A stretch of 64,000 bases of DNA from Variovorax sp. Sphag1AA. GTDB taxonomy: Bacteria > Pseudomonadota > Gammaproteobacteria > Burkholderiales > Burkholderiaceae_C. This document shows, one piece after another, positions 33,580 through 41,807 of this stretch. The position numbers and the translations under genes are program-made. The stretch spans positions 434,001 to 498,000 of the forward strand of contig NZ_JACHYC010000002.1 of the NCBI RefSeq assembly GCF_014192575.1, read 5' to 3'. Every line of letters starts with the position of its first letter. The stretch's first letter is position 1. The notes under the pieces are model-generated. The model saw nothing but the letters and a program-made list of their open reading frames with translations, ran no database searches and had not been told where the DNA came from.

Positions 33580-33969
33580 ATGCCCAACGACATCGTCACC
33601 GTGGATCCTGATGACTCGCTCAAGACCTGGGGCTGGGTCAGCTACATCCTGCATCTGGTGGTTGCCGTGGGCGCAGTGTTGCCGGGCGCGCAGGCCTCCA
33701 TCGGGCTCCTGCTGATCGCGCTCATCATCGATCTGGTCAAACGAGACGATGCCGCCGGCACGTGGCAGGCATCGCATTTCAGCTGGCGCATCCGCTCCGT
33801 GCTCTGGGCAGGCCTGCTGTACGTGCTGACCTCCTGGCTGTGGCTGCTGTTTTTCGTGCCGGGCTGGGCCGCCTGGGCGCTCATTTCCCTCTGGTTCCTC
33901 TATCGCATCGTCAAGGGGATGGTGCGAATGAATGCGGGCCGATCCATGGAGCCATCGAATGTCCTCTGA
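33580..33969 (+). CDS. Small membrane protein, DUF4870-like
   Basis: A 129-residue protein with three predicted hydrophobic segments (~18-34, ~38-52 and ~78-112) and a short acidic N-terminus, resembling the DUF4870 family. Its function is unknown. It sits 9 bases after hisE, and its end overlaps the HIT gene by 11 bases, an arrangement I recall as common in Burkholderiales. Confidence 0.75.
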   Translation: MPNDIVTVDPDDSLKTWGWVSYILHLVVAVGAVLPGAQASIGLLLIALIIDLVKRDDAAGTWQASHFSWRIRSVLWAGLLYVLTSWLWLLFFVPGWAAWALISLWFLYRIVKGMVRMNAGRSMEPSNVL

Positions 33970-34318
33970 CCCCAACTGCATCTTCTGCAAGATCATCGAA
34001 GGGAAGATTCCCTCCAAGAAGGTCTACGAGGATGAAGAGCTTTTTGCCTTCCACGACATTGCCCCGTGGGCGCCGGTGCACTTCATGATCGTGCCCAAGA
34101 AGCATGTTCCCTCGATGGCCCAGGTGACTTCGGACGATGCACCGCTGCTCGGAAAGATCATGACGCTGGCGCCGAAACTCGCGATCGAGCAGGGCTGCAG
34201 GCCGTATCCGGAGGGCGGTTTCCGCATCGTGGTCAATACCGGGGCCGAAGGCGGCCAGGAGGTCCACCATCTGCATGTCCACGTCATGGGCGGCCCGCGC
34301 CCATGGCTTAGAGGCTGA
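33959..34318 (+). CDS. HIT-family (histidine triad) nucleotide-binding protein
   Basis: A 119-residue HINT-type purine nucleoside phosphoramidase-like protein. 'CIFCKIIEGKIPSKKVYED' opens the protein with the zinc-type Cys pair, and the active-site triad is 'HHLHVHVMGG' near the C-terminus. The ATG at 33959 begins just before the conserved 'CIFCKI' and overlaps the preceding gene by 11 bases. Confidence 0.93.
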   Translation: MSSDPNCIFCKIIEGKIPSKKVYEDEELFAFHDIAPWAPVHFMIVPKKHVPSMAQVTSDDAPLLGKIMTLAPKLAIEQGCRPYPEGGFRIVVNTGAEGGQEVHHLHVHVMGGPRPWLRG

Positions 34319-34383
34319 TATCCGTCCCGTCGAGCGGCATTTGCGCCCCGACTAAAATTCTTCACATTCTTCAGGAGTAATCC

Positions 34384-34620
34384 ATGGGCTCTCTTTCCAT
34401 CTGGCACTGGCTTATCGTGCTGCTGGTCGTCGTGATGATTTTCGGCACCAAGAAGCTTCGCAACATGGGGTCTGACCTCGGCGGCGCAGTCAAAGGCTTC
34501 AAGGACGGCATGAAGGACGGCGCAGCGCCTGAAACGCCGCCGGCCCCGAGCGCGCAAGTCACCAGCAACGCCGCCGCCGACAAGTCGACGATCGACGTCG
34601 AAGCACGTCAGAAGTCTTGA
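34384..34620 (+). CDS. tatA: TatA, Sec-independent translocase subunit
   Basis: A 78-residue protein with one N-terminal membrane helix ('[20 protein letters not shown]', ~5-24), the FGTKKL hinge, an amphipathic helix ('[14 protein letters not shown]') and a polar tail. It oligomerises to form the Tat pore. An AGGAG site lies nine bases before the ATG, and TAAAAT (34353-34358) is a possible -10 for the tat operon. Confidence 0.95.
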   Translation: MGSLSIWHWLIVLLVVVMIFGTKKLRNMGSDLGGAVKGFKDGMKDGAAPETPPAPSAQVTSNAAADKSTIDVEARQKS

Positions 34621-34633
34621 CCGACGGCCGTCC

Positions 34634-35092
34634 GTGATCGATCTCGGCATCTCCAAGCTTGCGCTGATCGGCGCGATTGCGCTGATCGTGCTCGGGCCGG
34701 AAAAGCTTCCGCGTGTGGCGCGTACTGTTGGCACCTTGCTCGGCAAGGCGCAGCGCTACGTGAACGATGTCAAGGCCGAGGTCAATCGATCGATGGACCT
34801 CGACGAGCTTCGCAAGATGAAGGACACGGTGCAGGACGCTGCTCGCGAGGTCGAGCACAGCATCCATTCCGGCGCCAGCGACCTTGAAAAGCAGTTCGCC
34901 GACATCGGTCAGTCGTCTTCCGAATCGGCCGAGGCAACGCCGGTCTACCCCCAATACAAGCATCCGCGCAAGAACTGGCGTTTGAAGCAGGGTGCCACGC
35001 CGCAGTGGTACAAGTCCCGCAACGGCGTCCGTACCAAGGCGCTTTCAGGCGCGGCGCGCGTGGCGCGCTACCGCCCCCACAAGATCAACTAG
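34634..35092 (+). CDS. tatB: TatB, Sec-independent translocase subunit
   Basis: A 152-residue TatB with start GTG at 34634 followed directly by the conserved '[20 protein letters not shown]' helix and the '[11 protein letters not shown]' hinge, then a long amphipathic helix and a basic C-terminus. It forms the TatBC receptor for twin-arginine signal peptides. It lies 13 bases after tatA. Confidence 0.95.
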   Translation: MIDLGISKLALIGAIALIVLGPEKLPRVARTVGTLLGKAQRYVNDVKAEVNRSMDLDELRKMKDTVQDAAREVEHSIHSGASDLEKQFADIGQSSSESAEATPVYPQYKHPRKNWRLKQGATPQWYKSRNGVRTKALSGAARVARYRPHKIN

Positions 35093-35149
35093 CTTTGGCG
35101 TCGATCCGGTCGCGTCGAGCGCGCCCCGAGTTCCCGACCGCGCCCCCAC

Positions 35150-35947
35150 ATGGCTGACCCCACAGACAAGAACAAAGAAGACGAACTGGCTGGTACCGAA
35201 CAGCCCTTCGTCCAACACCTGATGGAGCTGCGGGATCGCTTGCTCTATTGCCTCTACGGTCTTGCGGTGGCCGGCGTCCTGCTTGCGATCTGGCCGGGGC
35301 CGAGCGGGCTGATCGACCTGATCGCAGTACCGATCCGCGCCCACATGCCCCCGGACGCGAAGCTGATCGCCATCGGCGTCTTCTCGCCCTTCTTCGTGCC
35401 GCTGAAAGTGCTGCTGATGACGGCGGTGCTGCTTGCACTTCCGTGGCTCATGTATCAGTGCTGGATGTTCGTGGCGCCGGGGCTTTACAGCCACGAGAAG
35501 CGCTTTGCGCTTCCCTTGATCATCTTCGGCAGCCTGCTGGCCTATGCGGGCATCGCTTTCGTCCAGTTCTTCGTGCTGGACAAGATGTTCAGCTTCATCC
35601 AGCGGTTCACGCCGGCGGCAGTCGCGGCCACGCCCGATATTGCTTCTTATGTGGAGGCGATTCTTTCGCTCTACATCGCCTTCGGCGTGGCATTCCAGGT
35701 GCCGATTGTGGTGATGCTGCTGGTTCGATTCGAAATGGTCACGGTCGAGAAGCTGCGCTCTTTCCGCGGCTATTTCATCGTCGTGGCGTTCGTCGTCGCC
35801 GCGGTGCTCACGCCGCCGGACGTCGTCTCGCAACTGGCGCTCGCGATCCCGATGTGCCTGCTGTACGAAGTGGGCATCATCGGGGCGCGCTATTTCACCA
35901 AGTACAGCAAGGCGCCGGAAGAAAGCGCCGATTCCGCCCAGCCCTGA
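35150..35947 (+). CDS. tatC: TatC, Sec-independent translocase core subunit
   Basis: A 265-residue protein with six membrane segments. It has the N-terminal 'FVQHLMELRDRLLYCL' (~18-33) with the conserved Glu/Arg that contacts the twin-arginine motif, the 'SPFFVPLKVLLMTAVLLALP' segment (~81-100) and 'TPPDVVSQLALAIPMCLLYE' near helix 6. The Rieske protein encoded at 41.2 kb is the kind of substrate this system exports. It ends 24 bases from the convergent protease gene. Confidence 0.96.
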   Translation: MADPTDKNKEDELAGTEQPFVQHLMELRDRLLYCLYGLAVAGVLLAIWPGPSGLIDLIAVPIRAHMPPDAKLIAIGVFSPFFVPLKVLLMTAVLLALPWLMYQCWMFVAPGLYSHEKRFALPLIIFGSLLAYAGIAFVQFFVLDKMFSFIQRFTPAAVAATPDIASYVEAILSLYIAFGVAFQVPIVVMLLVRFEMVTVEKLRSFRGYFIVVAFVVAAVLTPPDVVSQLALAIPMCLLYEVGIIGARYFTKYSKAPEESADSAQP

Positions 35948-35971
35948 GTGGATTCCCCAATCCTCGTTGCC

Positions 35972-37135
35972 CTATTCGGTCTGGTCCGGCGCGCGCCGGA
36001 TCTGCGATTTCGGCCGTGAGCCCGGCGTCACATCCAACTCCAGCTTGTCGCCGCCGCGCTGTAGCGCGAAGCGCGTGGCGCTGCCCGGCTTGAGCCCGGC
36101 GACGGCGGTGAGCAGTTCCTGAACATTGCCGACGTTTTTCTCGCCGACACCGGTGATGACGTCGCCAGGGCGCACGCCGGCCTTCGCTGCCGGGCCGTTC
36201 TGCAGCACGCCGGTGATGATCACGCCCGAATTCGCCTTCACGCCGAAGGTCTCTGCCAGCTCCGGTGAAAGATCGTTCGGCTCCACACCGATCCAGCCGC
36301 GAGTGACGCGGCCCGACTTCACGATGTCCTCCAGCACCTGCTTGGCCGTCGAGACCGGAATGGCGAATCCGATGCCCATGCTGCCGCCCGAGCGCGAGTA
36401 GATCGCGGTGTTGATCCCTTCAAGGTTTCCGTTCACGTCGATCAGTGCGCCGCCCGAGTTGCCGGGGTTGATCGCGGCATCGGTCTGGATGAAGTTCTCG
36501 AAGGTGTTGATGCCGAGCTTGTTGCGCCCAAGCGCTGAAACAATGCCGCTCGTGACGGTCTGGCCGACACCGAACGGATTTCCGATGGCGAGAACCTGAT
36601 CGCCAACCTGCAGGGTGTCGGAGTTGCCCAGGACGACCACCGGCAGCTTGTCGAGCTCGATCTTCAGCACCGCCAGATCGGTCTCCGGGTCCGTGCCGAT
36701 CACCTTGCCCCGCGCGTGCCGGCCGTCGTTGAGCGTCACGTCGATCTCGTCCGCGCCCTCCACGACGTGGTTGTTGGTCAGGATGTAGCCCTCTGCGCTC
36801 ACGATGACACCGCTGCCGAGGCCGACTTGGGGCTGATCCGCGCCCTGGTCGCCGAAGAAGAAGCGGAACCAGGGGTCGTTGCTGCGCGGATTGAGCTGTG
36901 CCGCCTTGCTGGTATTGATGCTCACCACGGTGGGGGACGCCTTCTTCGCGGCAGCGCTCAGGCTGCCCGCTGCGACCGCCACGGGGTTGCTCGGAGGGGC
37001 CTCGACGACTGAAACCACCCCACCGAGCGAACGCGCCCGCTTGTCGAGCCACTCGGGTTTGAGCGTTGCGACCACGAAATAGGCCGCGAGAAGGACGGTG
37101 ACGGCCTGTGAAAACAGCAACCAGGTGCGTTTCAT
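35972..37135 (-). CDS. DegS/DegQ-type periplasmic serine protease (S1C)
   Basis: A 387-residue HtrA-family protease anchored by one N-terminal helix (~5-25). The trypsin-like catalytic triad is complete: His in 'LTNNHVVEG' (~117), Asp in 'DPETDLAVLKI' (~147) and Ser in 'NPGNSGGALID' (~224). One PDZ domain follows (~285-375). A single PDZ plus membrane anchor makes it DegS-like in layout, though such genes next to tatC are often named degQ or mucD; no regulatory partner (RseA-like) is nearby. The start at 37135 begins the hydrophobic anchor. Confidence 0.92.
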   Translation of the reverse strand: MKRTWLLFSQAVTVLLAAYFVVATLKPEWLDKRARSLGGVVSVVEAPPSNPVAVAAGSLSAAAKKASPTVVSINTSKAAQLNPRSNDPWFRFFFGDQGADQPQVGLGSGVIVSAEGYILTNNHVVEGADEIDVTLNDGRHARGKVIGTDPETDLAVLKIELDKLPVVVLGNSDTLQVGDQVLAIGNPFGVGQTVTSGIVSALGRNKLGINTFENFIQTDAAINPGNSGGALIDVNGNLEGINTAIYSRSGGSMGIGFAIPVSTAKQVLEDIVKSGRVTRGWIGVEPNDLSPELAETFGVKANSGVIITGVLQNGPAAKAGVRPGDVITGVGEKNVGNVQELLTAVAGLKPGSATRFALQRGGDKLELDVTPGSRPKSQIRRAPDQTE

Positions 37136-37162
37136 GAAAAAGCTGAGAGACGGTGATAGCAA

Positions 37163-37180
37163 GCGCCGCTCATGCGGCGC
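37163..37180 (-). other. Hairpin in the 5' leader of the protease gene
   Basis: GCGCCGC and GCGGCGC form a perfect 7-bp stem with a four-base loop, 28 bases upstream of the protease start. It could influence translation or be a promoter-proximal operator. No function is established. Confidence 0.4.
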
Positions 37181-37261
37181 CAAAAGGTCAATTGTCCACC
37201 AGTCGCTTGGCGGGGCTTTCGGGTGCCGGACGGGGGTTTCATATCCACATAAGGCAAGAAA

Positions 37262-37277
37262 TTAGGGAAAACCCTAA
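37262..37277. promoter_or_regulatory. Palindromic operator candidate in the divergent intergenic region
   Basis: TTAGGG-AAAA-CCCTAA is a perfect inverted repeat with 6-bp arms and a 4-bp spacer. It lies in the 285-base region between the divergent protease gene (start 37135) and the MFS gene (start 37421). The size and symmetry suit a dimeric repressor or activator. No regulator gene is next to it, and the cognate protein is unknown. Confidence 0.45.
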
Positions 37278-37374
37278 AATCGACGGGCTTGCGGCCGGAC
37301 GCCTTACAAGGACTTCTTCGGCGCGGCGCGCGCACAACCCTGCAGTGAAAAGCCGCATACGCAAGAGCCCCAGG

Positions 37375-37390
37375 CCTCGGTTCGCCGAGG
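37375..37390 (+). other. UUCG-tetraloop hairpin in the MFS gene leader
   Basis: CCTCGG-TTCG-CCGAGG gives a 6-bp GC-rich stem capped by a C(UUCG)G tetraloop, an especially stable RNA hairpin. It ends 30 bases before the MFS ATG. There is no T-tract, so it is not an intrinsic terminator. A role in mRNA stability or translation is possible. Confidence 0.5.
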
Positions 37391-37420
37391 GTCGCTTTCA
37401 CCGGTTTCTCTTCGTTTGCC

Positions 37421-38773
37421 ATGACTGCACAAGCCTTTGTCGAAGGCGCTTCGACGCTTTCTGCCTCCACCCCTGCGCGCGCACTCAATGCCCGCGACTA
37501 CAAGACGCTGGCGCTGTCGGCCCTCGGCGGCACGCTCGAGTTCTACGACTTCGTCATCTACGTCTTCTTCGCCACCGTGCTGGGGGCGTTTTTCTTCCCC
37601 GCCGACATGCCGGACTGGCTGCGCCAGCTCCAGACTTTCGGCATCTTCGCGGCCGGCTATCTGGCGCGACCGCTGGGCGGCATCGCGATCGCGCATTTCG
37701 GCGACAAGCTCGGCCGCAAGCGCATGTTCTCGCTCTCGATCTTCCTGATGGCGGCGCCGACGCTTGTGATCGGCCTGCTGCCGACCTACGCCAGCATCGG
37801 CGTTGCCGCGCCGCTGCTGCTGCTCGCGATGCGGGTGCTGCAAGGTGCGGCAATCGGCGGCGAGATGCCCGGCGCCTGGGTCTTCGTGGCCGAGCACGTG
37901 CCGGCGCGCCGCTATGGCTTCGGTGTCGGCACGCTGACTTCGGGCATCACGGGCGGGATTCTGCTGGGATCGCTGGTTGCGGTGGCGATCAACAAGCGCT
38001 ATTCGTCGGCCGAGGTTGCGGACTTCGCCTGGCGCATTCCCTTCATCCTCGGTGGTGTGTTCGGCTTGGTGTCGGTGTACCTGCGGCGCTTTCTTCACGA
38101 GACGCCAGTGTTTCGTGAACTCGCGGATCGACGCAGCGTTGCGCGCGAGCTTCCCCTCAAGACCGTGCTGCGTGAGCATCGCGGCGCGAGCGTGTTCGTT
38201 GCCTTGTTGACGTGGGTCCTCTCGGCAGCGATCGTGGTGGTCGTTCTGTACACGCCCACCTACCTGCAAAAGGTCCACCATGTGCCTGCGACGCTCGCGC
38301 TGGAGGCAAACGCGGTCGCGACGTTGATGCTCACGCTCGGCTGCATTCTGGTTGGCTGGGCGACCGATCGCATCGGCACGCGCGCGGTCATGCTGATCGG
38401 GTGGGGCGGTCTCTTCGTGACGACCTACCTGTTCTACACAAGTCTTCCCGGCGCGCCGGAATCGCTGATGTGGCACTACGGGCTGGTGGGCTTCTTCGTC
38501 GGCACGATCGCAACGGTGCCGATCGCCGGCGTCCGGGCTTTTCCTGCACCGGTGCGCTTCACAGGGCTTTCGTTCGCCTACAACATGTCCTACGCGATCT
38601 TCGGCGGCCTGACCCCAGTCATCCTCACGCTGTGGCTGGAGAAAGATCCGATGGCGCCAGCGCACTACGTCGGACTGCTGGCGGCTCTCGGCTTCGTCCT
38701 CGGCCTGTTGCCACTCGCGGCGCGCGGCCATGCGATGCGGGGCGCGCCGGCCGGGGCCACAATGGCGCAATGA
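37421..38773 (+). CDS. MFS transporter, metabolite:H+ symporter (MHS) type
   Basis: A 450-residue 12-segment carrier. The MHS signature region 'LGGTLEFYDFVIYVFFATVL' (~30-49), motif A 'FGDKLGRKRMFSLSIFLMA' (~92-110), and 'RVLQGAAIGGEMPGAWVFVA' (~138-157) match the family that includes citrate, alpha-ketoglutarate, proline/betaine and shikimate carriers. The substrate is not determinable. The 5' region holds a palindrome and a stable hairpin. Its stop overlaps the Nif3 gene start (ATGA). Confidence 0.9.
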   Translation: MTAQAFVEGASTLSASTPARALNARDYKTLALSALGGTLEFYDFVIYVFFATVLGAFFFPADMPDWLRQLQTFGIFAAGYLARPLGGIAIAHFGDKLGRKRMFSLSIFLMAAPTLVIGLLPTYASIGVAAPLLLLAMRVLQGAAIGGEMPGAWVFVAEHVPARRYGFGVGTLTSGITGGILLGSLVAVAINKRYSSAEVADFAWRIPFILGGVFGLVSVYLRRFLHETPVFRELADRRSVARELPLKTVLREHRGASVFVALLTWVLSAAIVVVVLYTPTYLQKVHHVPATLALEANAVATLMLTLGCILVGWATDRIGTRAVMLIGWGGLFVTTYLFYTSLPGAPESLMWHYGLVGFFVGTIATVPIAGVRAFPAPVRFTGLSFAYNMSYAIFGGLTPVILTLWLEKDPMAPAHYVGLLAALGFVLGLLPLAARGHAMRGAPAGATMAQ

Positions 38774-39543
38774 GTACGACCCGCCACGAACTCCTTCACG
38801 CATTCGACCTGCTGCTCGCCCCCGAGCGATTCAAGGACTACGGGCCTAACGGCCTGCAGGTTGAAGGCCGCACCACAGTTCGCAAGATCGTCTCCGGGGT
38901 GACCGCGAGCCGCGCTTTGATCGAGGCTGCGATCCATGCCGAAGCCGACGCGATCTTCGTGCATCACGGATTGTTCTGGCGTGGCCAGGATGGTCGCGTG
39001 ACAGGGTGGATGCGGCAGCGCCTGGGATTGCTGCTGGGCGATGACGTCAATCTGTTCGCCTACCACCTGCCCCTGGACGCCCATCCCGAACTCGGCAACA
39101 ACGCGCAGCTCGGCGACAAACTCGGACTCGCGGCGCATACCGGCTCTACCGGTCGCTTCGGCGAGCAGGAACTCGGCTTTCTCGGCGCGAGGGCCAACGG
39201 CGAATCGTTTGCGAACGCGAAGGCATTGGCCACGCATGTGGAAAGGGCGCTGGGCAAGTCGGTCACCCTCGTCGAGGGCGGTCCAAAGCCGATCAGGAAC
39301 ATCGCATGGTGCACGGGCGGTGCGCAAGGCTACTTCGAGGCTGCGATCGCTGCTGGTGCGGATGCCTTCATCACCGGTGAGATTTCCGAGCCCCAAGCCC
39401 ACTACGCGCGTGAGATGGGCGTCGCGTTCCTTGCCTGTGGTCATCATGCGACCGAGCGCTACGGCGCGCCGGCGGTCGCGGGCCATGTGGCGCAGCAACT
39501 TGGCCTCGCGCACGAATTCATCGACATCGACAACCCCGCCTGA
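38770..39543 (+). CDS. Nif3-like dinuclear metal centre protein (YbgI family)
   Basis: A 257-residue NIF3-family protein. Metal-site motifs include 'DYGPNGLQVEG' (~23-33), 'AIFVHHGLFW' (~61-70), 'NLFAYHLPLDAHP' (~94-106) and the C-terminal 'LACGHHATERYG' (~222-233). Family members bind two metal ions; they have been annotated as type 2 GTP cyclohydrolase I, but the biological role is unclear. It overlaps the MFS gene by four bases and lies five bases before pdxA. Confidence 0.9.
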   Translation: MSTTRHELLHAFDLLLAPERFKDYGPNGLQVEGRTTVRKIVSGVTASRALIEAAIHAEADAIFVHHGLFWRGQDGRVTGWMRQRLGLLLGDDVNLFAYHLPLDAHPELGNNAQLGDKLGLAAHTGSTGRFGEQELGFLGARANGESFANAKALATHVERALGKSVTLVEGGPKPIRNIAWCTGGAQGYFEAAIAAGADAFITGEISEPQAHYAREMGVAFLACGHHATERYGAPAVAGHVAQQLGLAHEFIDIDNPA

Positions 39544-39548
39544 GAACT

Positions 39549-40589
39549 GTGTTGCTCCCCATCGCCGTCACCCTGGGTGACCCTGCGGGCATCGGGCCCG
39601 AGATCATCGTCAAGGCATTCCGTGATTCGGGCGATGACCTCCGCGGCTGCTTCGTCGCGGGCGACGTCGGTCTCGTGCGGCGCGCCGCAGCGTTGCTTGC
39701 CGCGCCCGGTGCTCTCGCGTTGCCGGTTGCCGAGATTGAATCGCCGGCGGAAATGGCTGGCGTCCCTCCGAACTGCGTGCCGGTGTTGCAAGTTGTGGAG
39801 GCGCCGGATGCGCCCATTGCGCTCGGCAAGGTCAGTGCCGCAGCAGGACGCATCGCCGGCAACAGCGTTGTCTGGGCCGCGCGCGCCGCATTGCGCGGTG
39901 AGATCGCGGCCATCGTGACCGCGCCCTTGCACAAGGAAGCGCTGGCAGCAGCCGGCTTCAACTTTCCCGGTCATACCGAGTTGCTCCAGTCAGAAGCCGC
40001 CGCCCATCTTGGTCGCCCGGTTTCAGAAGTGCCGGTGCGGATGATGCTCGCCAACGACGAGTTGCGGACGGTGCTCGTCAGCATCCACATGTCGTTGCGC
40101 CGGGCGATCGAGGCGGTGACGTTCGATGGCGTTCTGGAGACGCTGCGGATCACGCACCGCTCGTTGATCGCAGTGCTCGGCAAGGCGCCGAAGATCGGTG
40201 TCGCGGGTCTCAACCCGCATGCGGGAGAGGGCGGTCTATTCGGCACCGAGGAGCGCGACATCATTGCGCCCGCGATCGCGGCGGCACAGAGGGAAGGCAT
40301 CGTTGCGCATGGTCCGCACGCACCAGACACCGTCTTCATGCGCGCGCGGACCGGCGAGTTCGACGTTGTGGTCGCGATGTATCACGACCAGGGGTTGATT
40401 CCGGTGAAGTACCTCGGCGTGGAGAAGGGCGTCAATGTGACGCTGGGCTTGCCGCTCGTGCGTACGAGCCCCGATCACGGGACCGCATTCGACATTGCGG
40501 GCACCGGTCGCGCCGATGCGTCGAGTCTGATCGAGGCGGTTCGCATGGCGCGATCGCTTTCGCGCGAAGCGGCGTTCAGCGCTGCTTGA
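39549..40589 (+). CDS. pdxA: 4-hydroxythreonine-4-phosphate dehydrogenase
   Basis: A 346-residue enzyme of vitamin B6 synthesis oxidising 4-phosphohydroxy-L-threonine. '[14 protein letters not shown]' (~6-19), 'TAPLHKEAL' (~121-129), 'GHTELL' (~140-145), '[10 protein letters not shown]' (~220-229) and '[15 protein letters not shown]' (~277-291) carry the metal-ligand histidines. The start is a GTG at 39549; no ATG is available near the conserved N-terminus. The 3' end overlaps the convergent mscL gene by 14 bases. Confidence 0.95.
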   Translation: MLLPIAVTLGDPAGIGPEIIVKAFRDSGDDLRGCFVAGDVGLVRRAAALLAAPGALALPVAEIESPAEMAGVPPNCVPVLQVVEAPDAPIALGKVSAAAGRIAGNSVVWAARAALRGEIAAIVTAPLHKEALAAAGFNFPGHTELLQSEAAAHLGRPVSEVPVRMMLANDELRTVLVSIHMSLRRAIEAVTFDGVLETLRITHRSLIAVLGKAPKIGVAGLNPHAGEGGLFGTEERDIIAPAIAAAQREGIVAHGPHAPDTVFMRARTGEFDVVVAMYHDQGLIPVKYLGVEKGVNVTLGLPLVRTSPDHGTAFDIAGTGRADASSLIEAVRMARSLSREAAFSAA

Positions 40590-40998
40590 GGCTGTCCCGG
40601 ATCTCGCGCAGCAACACGGTATCTTCAGGCGTCGCTGGCGGCGCCGCATCTTGCGTCTTCCGCAGCCTGTTGATTTGCTTGACCATCAGGAAAATGATGA
40701 AGGCAAGAATCACGAAGTTGACGGCGACGGTGATGAAATTGCCATAAGCAAGCACCGGCACGTTGGCCTTCTTCAGTTCCACCAGCGTGTCGGCCACATT
40801 TGCTGGTTTGGGCCCGAGCAGGATATAGAGATTCGAGAAATCGAGCCTGCCAAACACCAGCCCAACGATTGGCATGATCACGTCGCCCACCAAGGATTCG
40901 ACGATCTTGCCGAAGGCGCCACCGATGATCACGCCGACCGCGAGGTCGATCACGTTGCCCTTGACGGCGAATTCACGAAACTCCTTGAGAAAGCTCAT
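40576..40998 (-). CDS. mscL: Large-conductance mechanosensitive channel
   Basis: A 140-residue MscL. The N-terminal amphipathic '[20 protein letters not shown]' leads into TM1 ('[20 protein letters not shown]', ~21-40), a periplasmic loop, TM2 (~75-97) and a charged cytoplasmic helix ('ILREIRDSL' type). It opens on membrane tension to release solutes after hypo-osmotic shock. Its tail overlaps the convergent pdxA by 14 bases. Confidence 0.96.
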   Translation of the reverse strand: MSFLKEFREFAVKGNVIDLAVGVIIGGAFGKIVESLVGDVIMPIVGLVFGRLDFSNLYILLGPKPANVADTLVELKKANVPVLAYGNFITVAVNFVILAFIIFLMVKQINRLRKTQDAAPPATPEDTVLLREIRDSLKQR

Positions 40999-41103
40999 GT
41001 CGGGTACCTCGTGTCCGGAATTGCGAAAGGCTGGTCAGTATAGGGGCGTGTTTGATGCGCATTAATACGGAGGCAATGTGTCGCTTATGCGCGTCTCTTC
41101 GCA

Positions 41104-41133
41104 TTGAATTCGCGATTTACGCTCCGCTACAAT
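41104..41133 (+). promoter_or_regulatory. Candidate sigma-70 promoter of petABC
   Basis: TTGAAT (41104-41109), an 18-base spacer and TACAAT (41128-41133) lie 46 bases before petA in the mscL/petA divergent region. Both hexamers are close to consensus. Confidence 0.55.
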
Positions 41134-41179
41134 CATTGGTTGACCCCAAGACCTTAGCGAAGAACATTGAGGATCCCCC

Positions 41180-41794
41180 ATGAGTGATAGCGCAGCCGGC
41201 CACGCCCGGGTTGACACTAGCAAGCGGACGTGGTTGATCGCATCAGGTTGTGCAGGAGCGGTGGGCGGAGTGGCTGTTGCCGTGCCGTTCGTCAGTACGT
41301 TCCAGCCATCTGAAAGAGCCAAGGCTGCCGGAGCCCCGGTAGAAGTCGACATCGGCGGCCTCCAGGTCGGCGAGAAGATGACGGTCGAATGGCGCGGCAA
41401 GCCCGTTTGGATCCTCAAGCGCACGCCCGAGCAGCTCGCCGAACTGCCCAAGCTCGATCCGCTCCTCGCTGATCCGCAATCCAAGCGCAATCCGGACGAG
41501 TTCACTCCCCCTTACGCGCGCAACGAGCACCGCTCGATCAAGCCCGAGATCCTGGTGGTGGTCGGGATCTGCACCCACCTCGGATGTTCTCCGACCGACA
41601 AGTTCCAGGCCGGCCCGCAGCCTTCGCTGCCCGACAACTGGCAAGGCGGCTTCCTCTGCCCGTGCCACGGCTCCACCTTCGATCTTGCGGCGCGGGTCTT
41701 CAAGAACAAGCCGGCGCCGGACAATCTGCCAGTCCCTCCCCACATGTACCTCTCCGACACTCGCCTCCTGATTGGCGAAGACAAGAAGGCTTGA
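41180..41794 (+). CDS. petA: Ubiquinol-cytochrome c reductase iron-sulfur (Rieske) subunit
   Basis: A 204-residue Rieske protein of complex III. The N-terminal tail 'DTSKRTWLIASGCAGAVGGV' is a membrane anchor preceded by a weak twin-arginine-like K-R pair, consistent with Tat export. The 2Fe-2S ligands lie in 'CTHLGCSP' (~134-141) and 'CPCHGSTFDLA' (~157-167). It transfers electrons from ubiquinol to cytochrome c1. First gene of petABC. Confidence 0.96.
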   Translation: MSDSAAGHARVDTSKRTWLIASGCAGAVGGVAVAVPFVSTFQPSERAKAAGAPVEVDIGGLQVGEKMTVEWRGKPVWILKRTPEQLAELPKLDPLLADPQSKRNPDEFTPPYARNEHRSIKPEILVVVGICTHLGCSPTDKFQAGPQPSLPDNWQGGFLCPCHGSTFDLAARVFKNKPAPDNLPVPPHMYLSDTRLLIGEDKKA

Positions 41795-41807
41795 GGAGAA
41801 CGACGAC

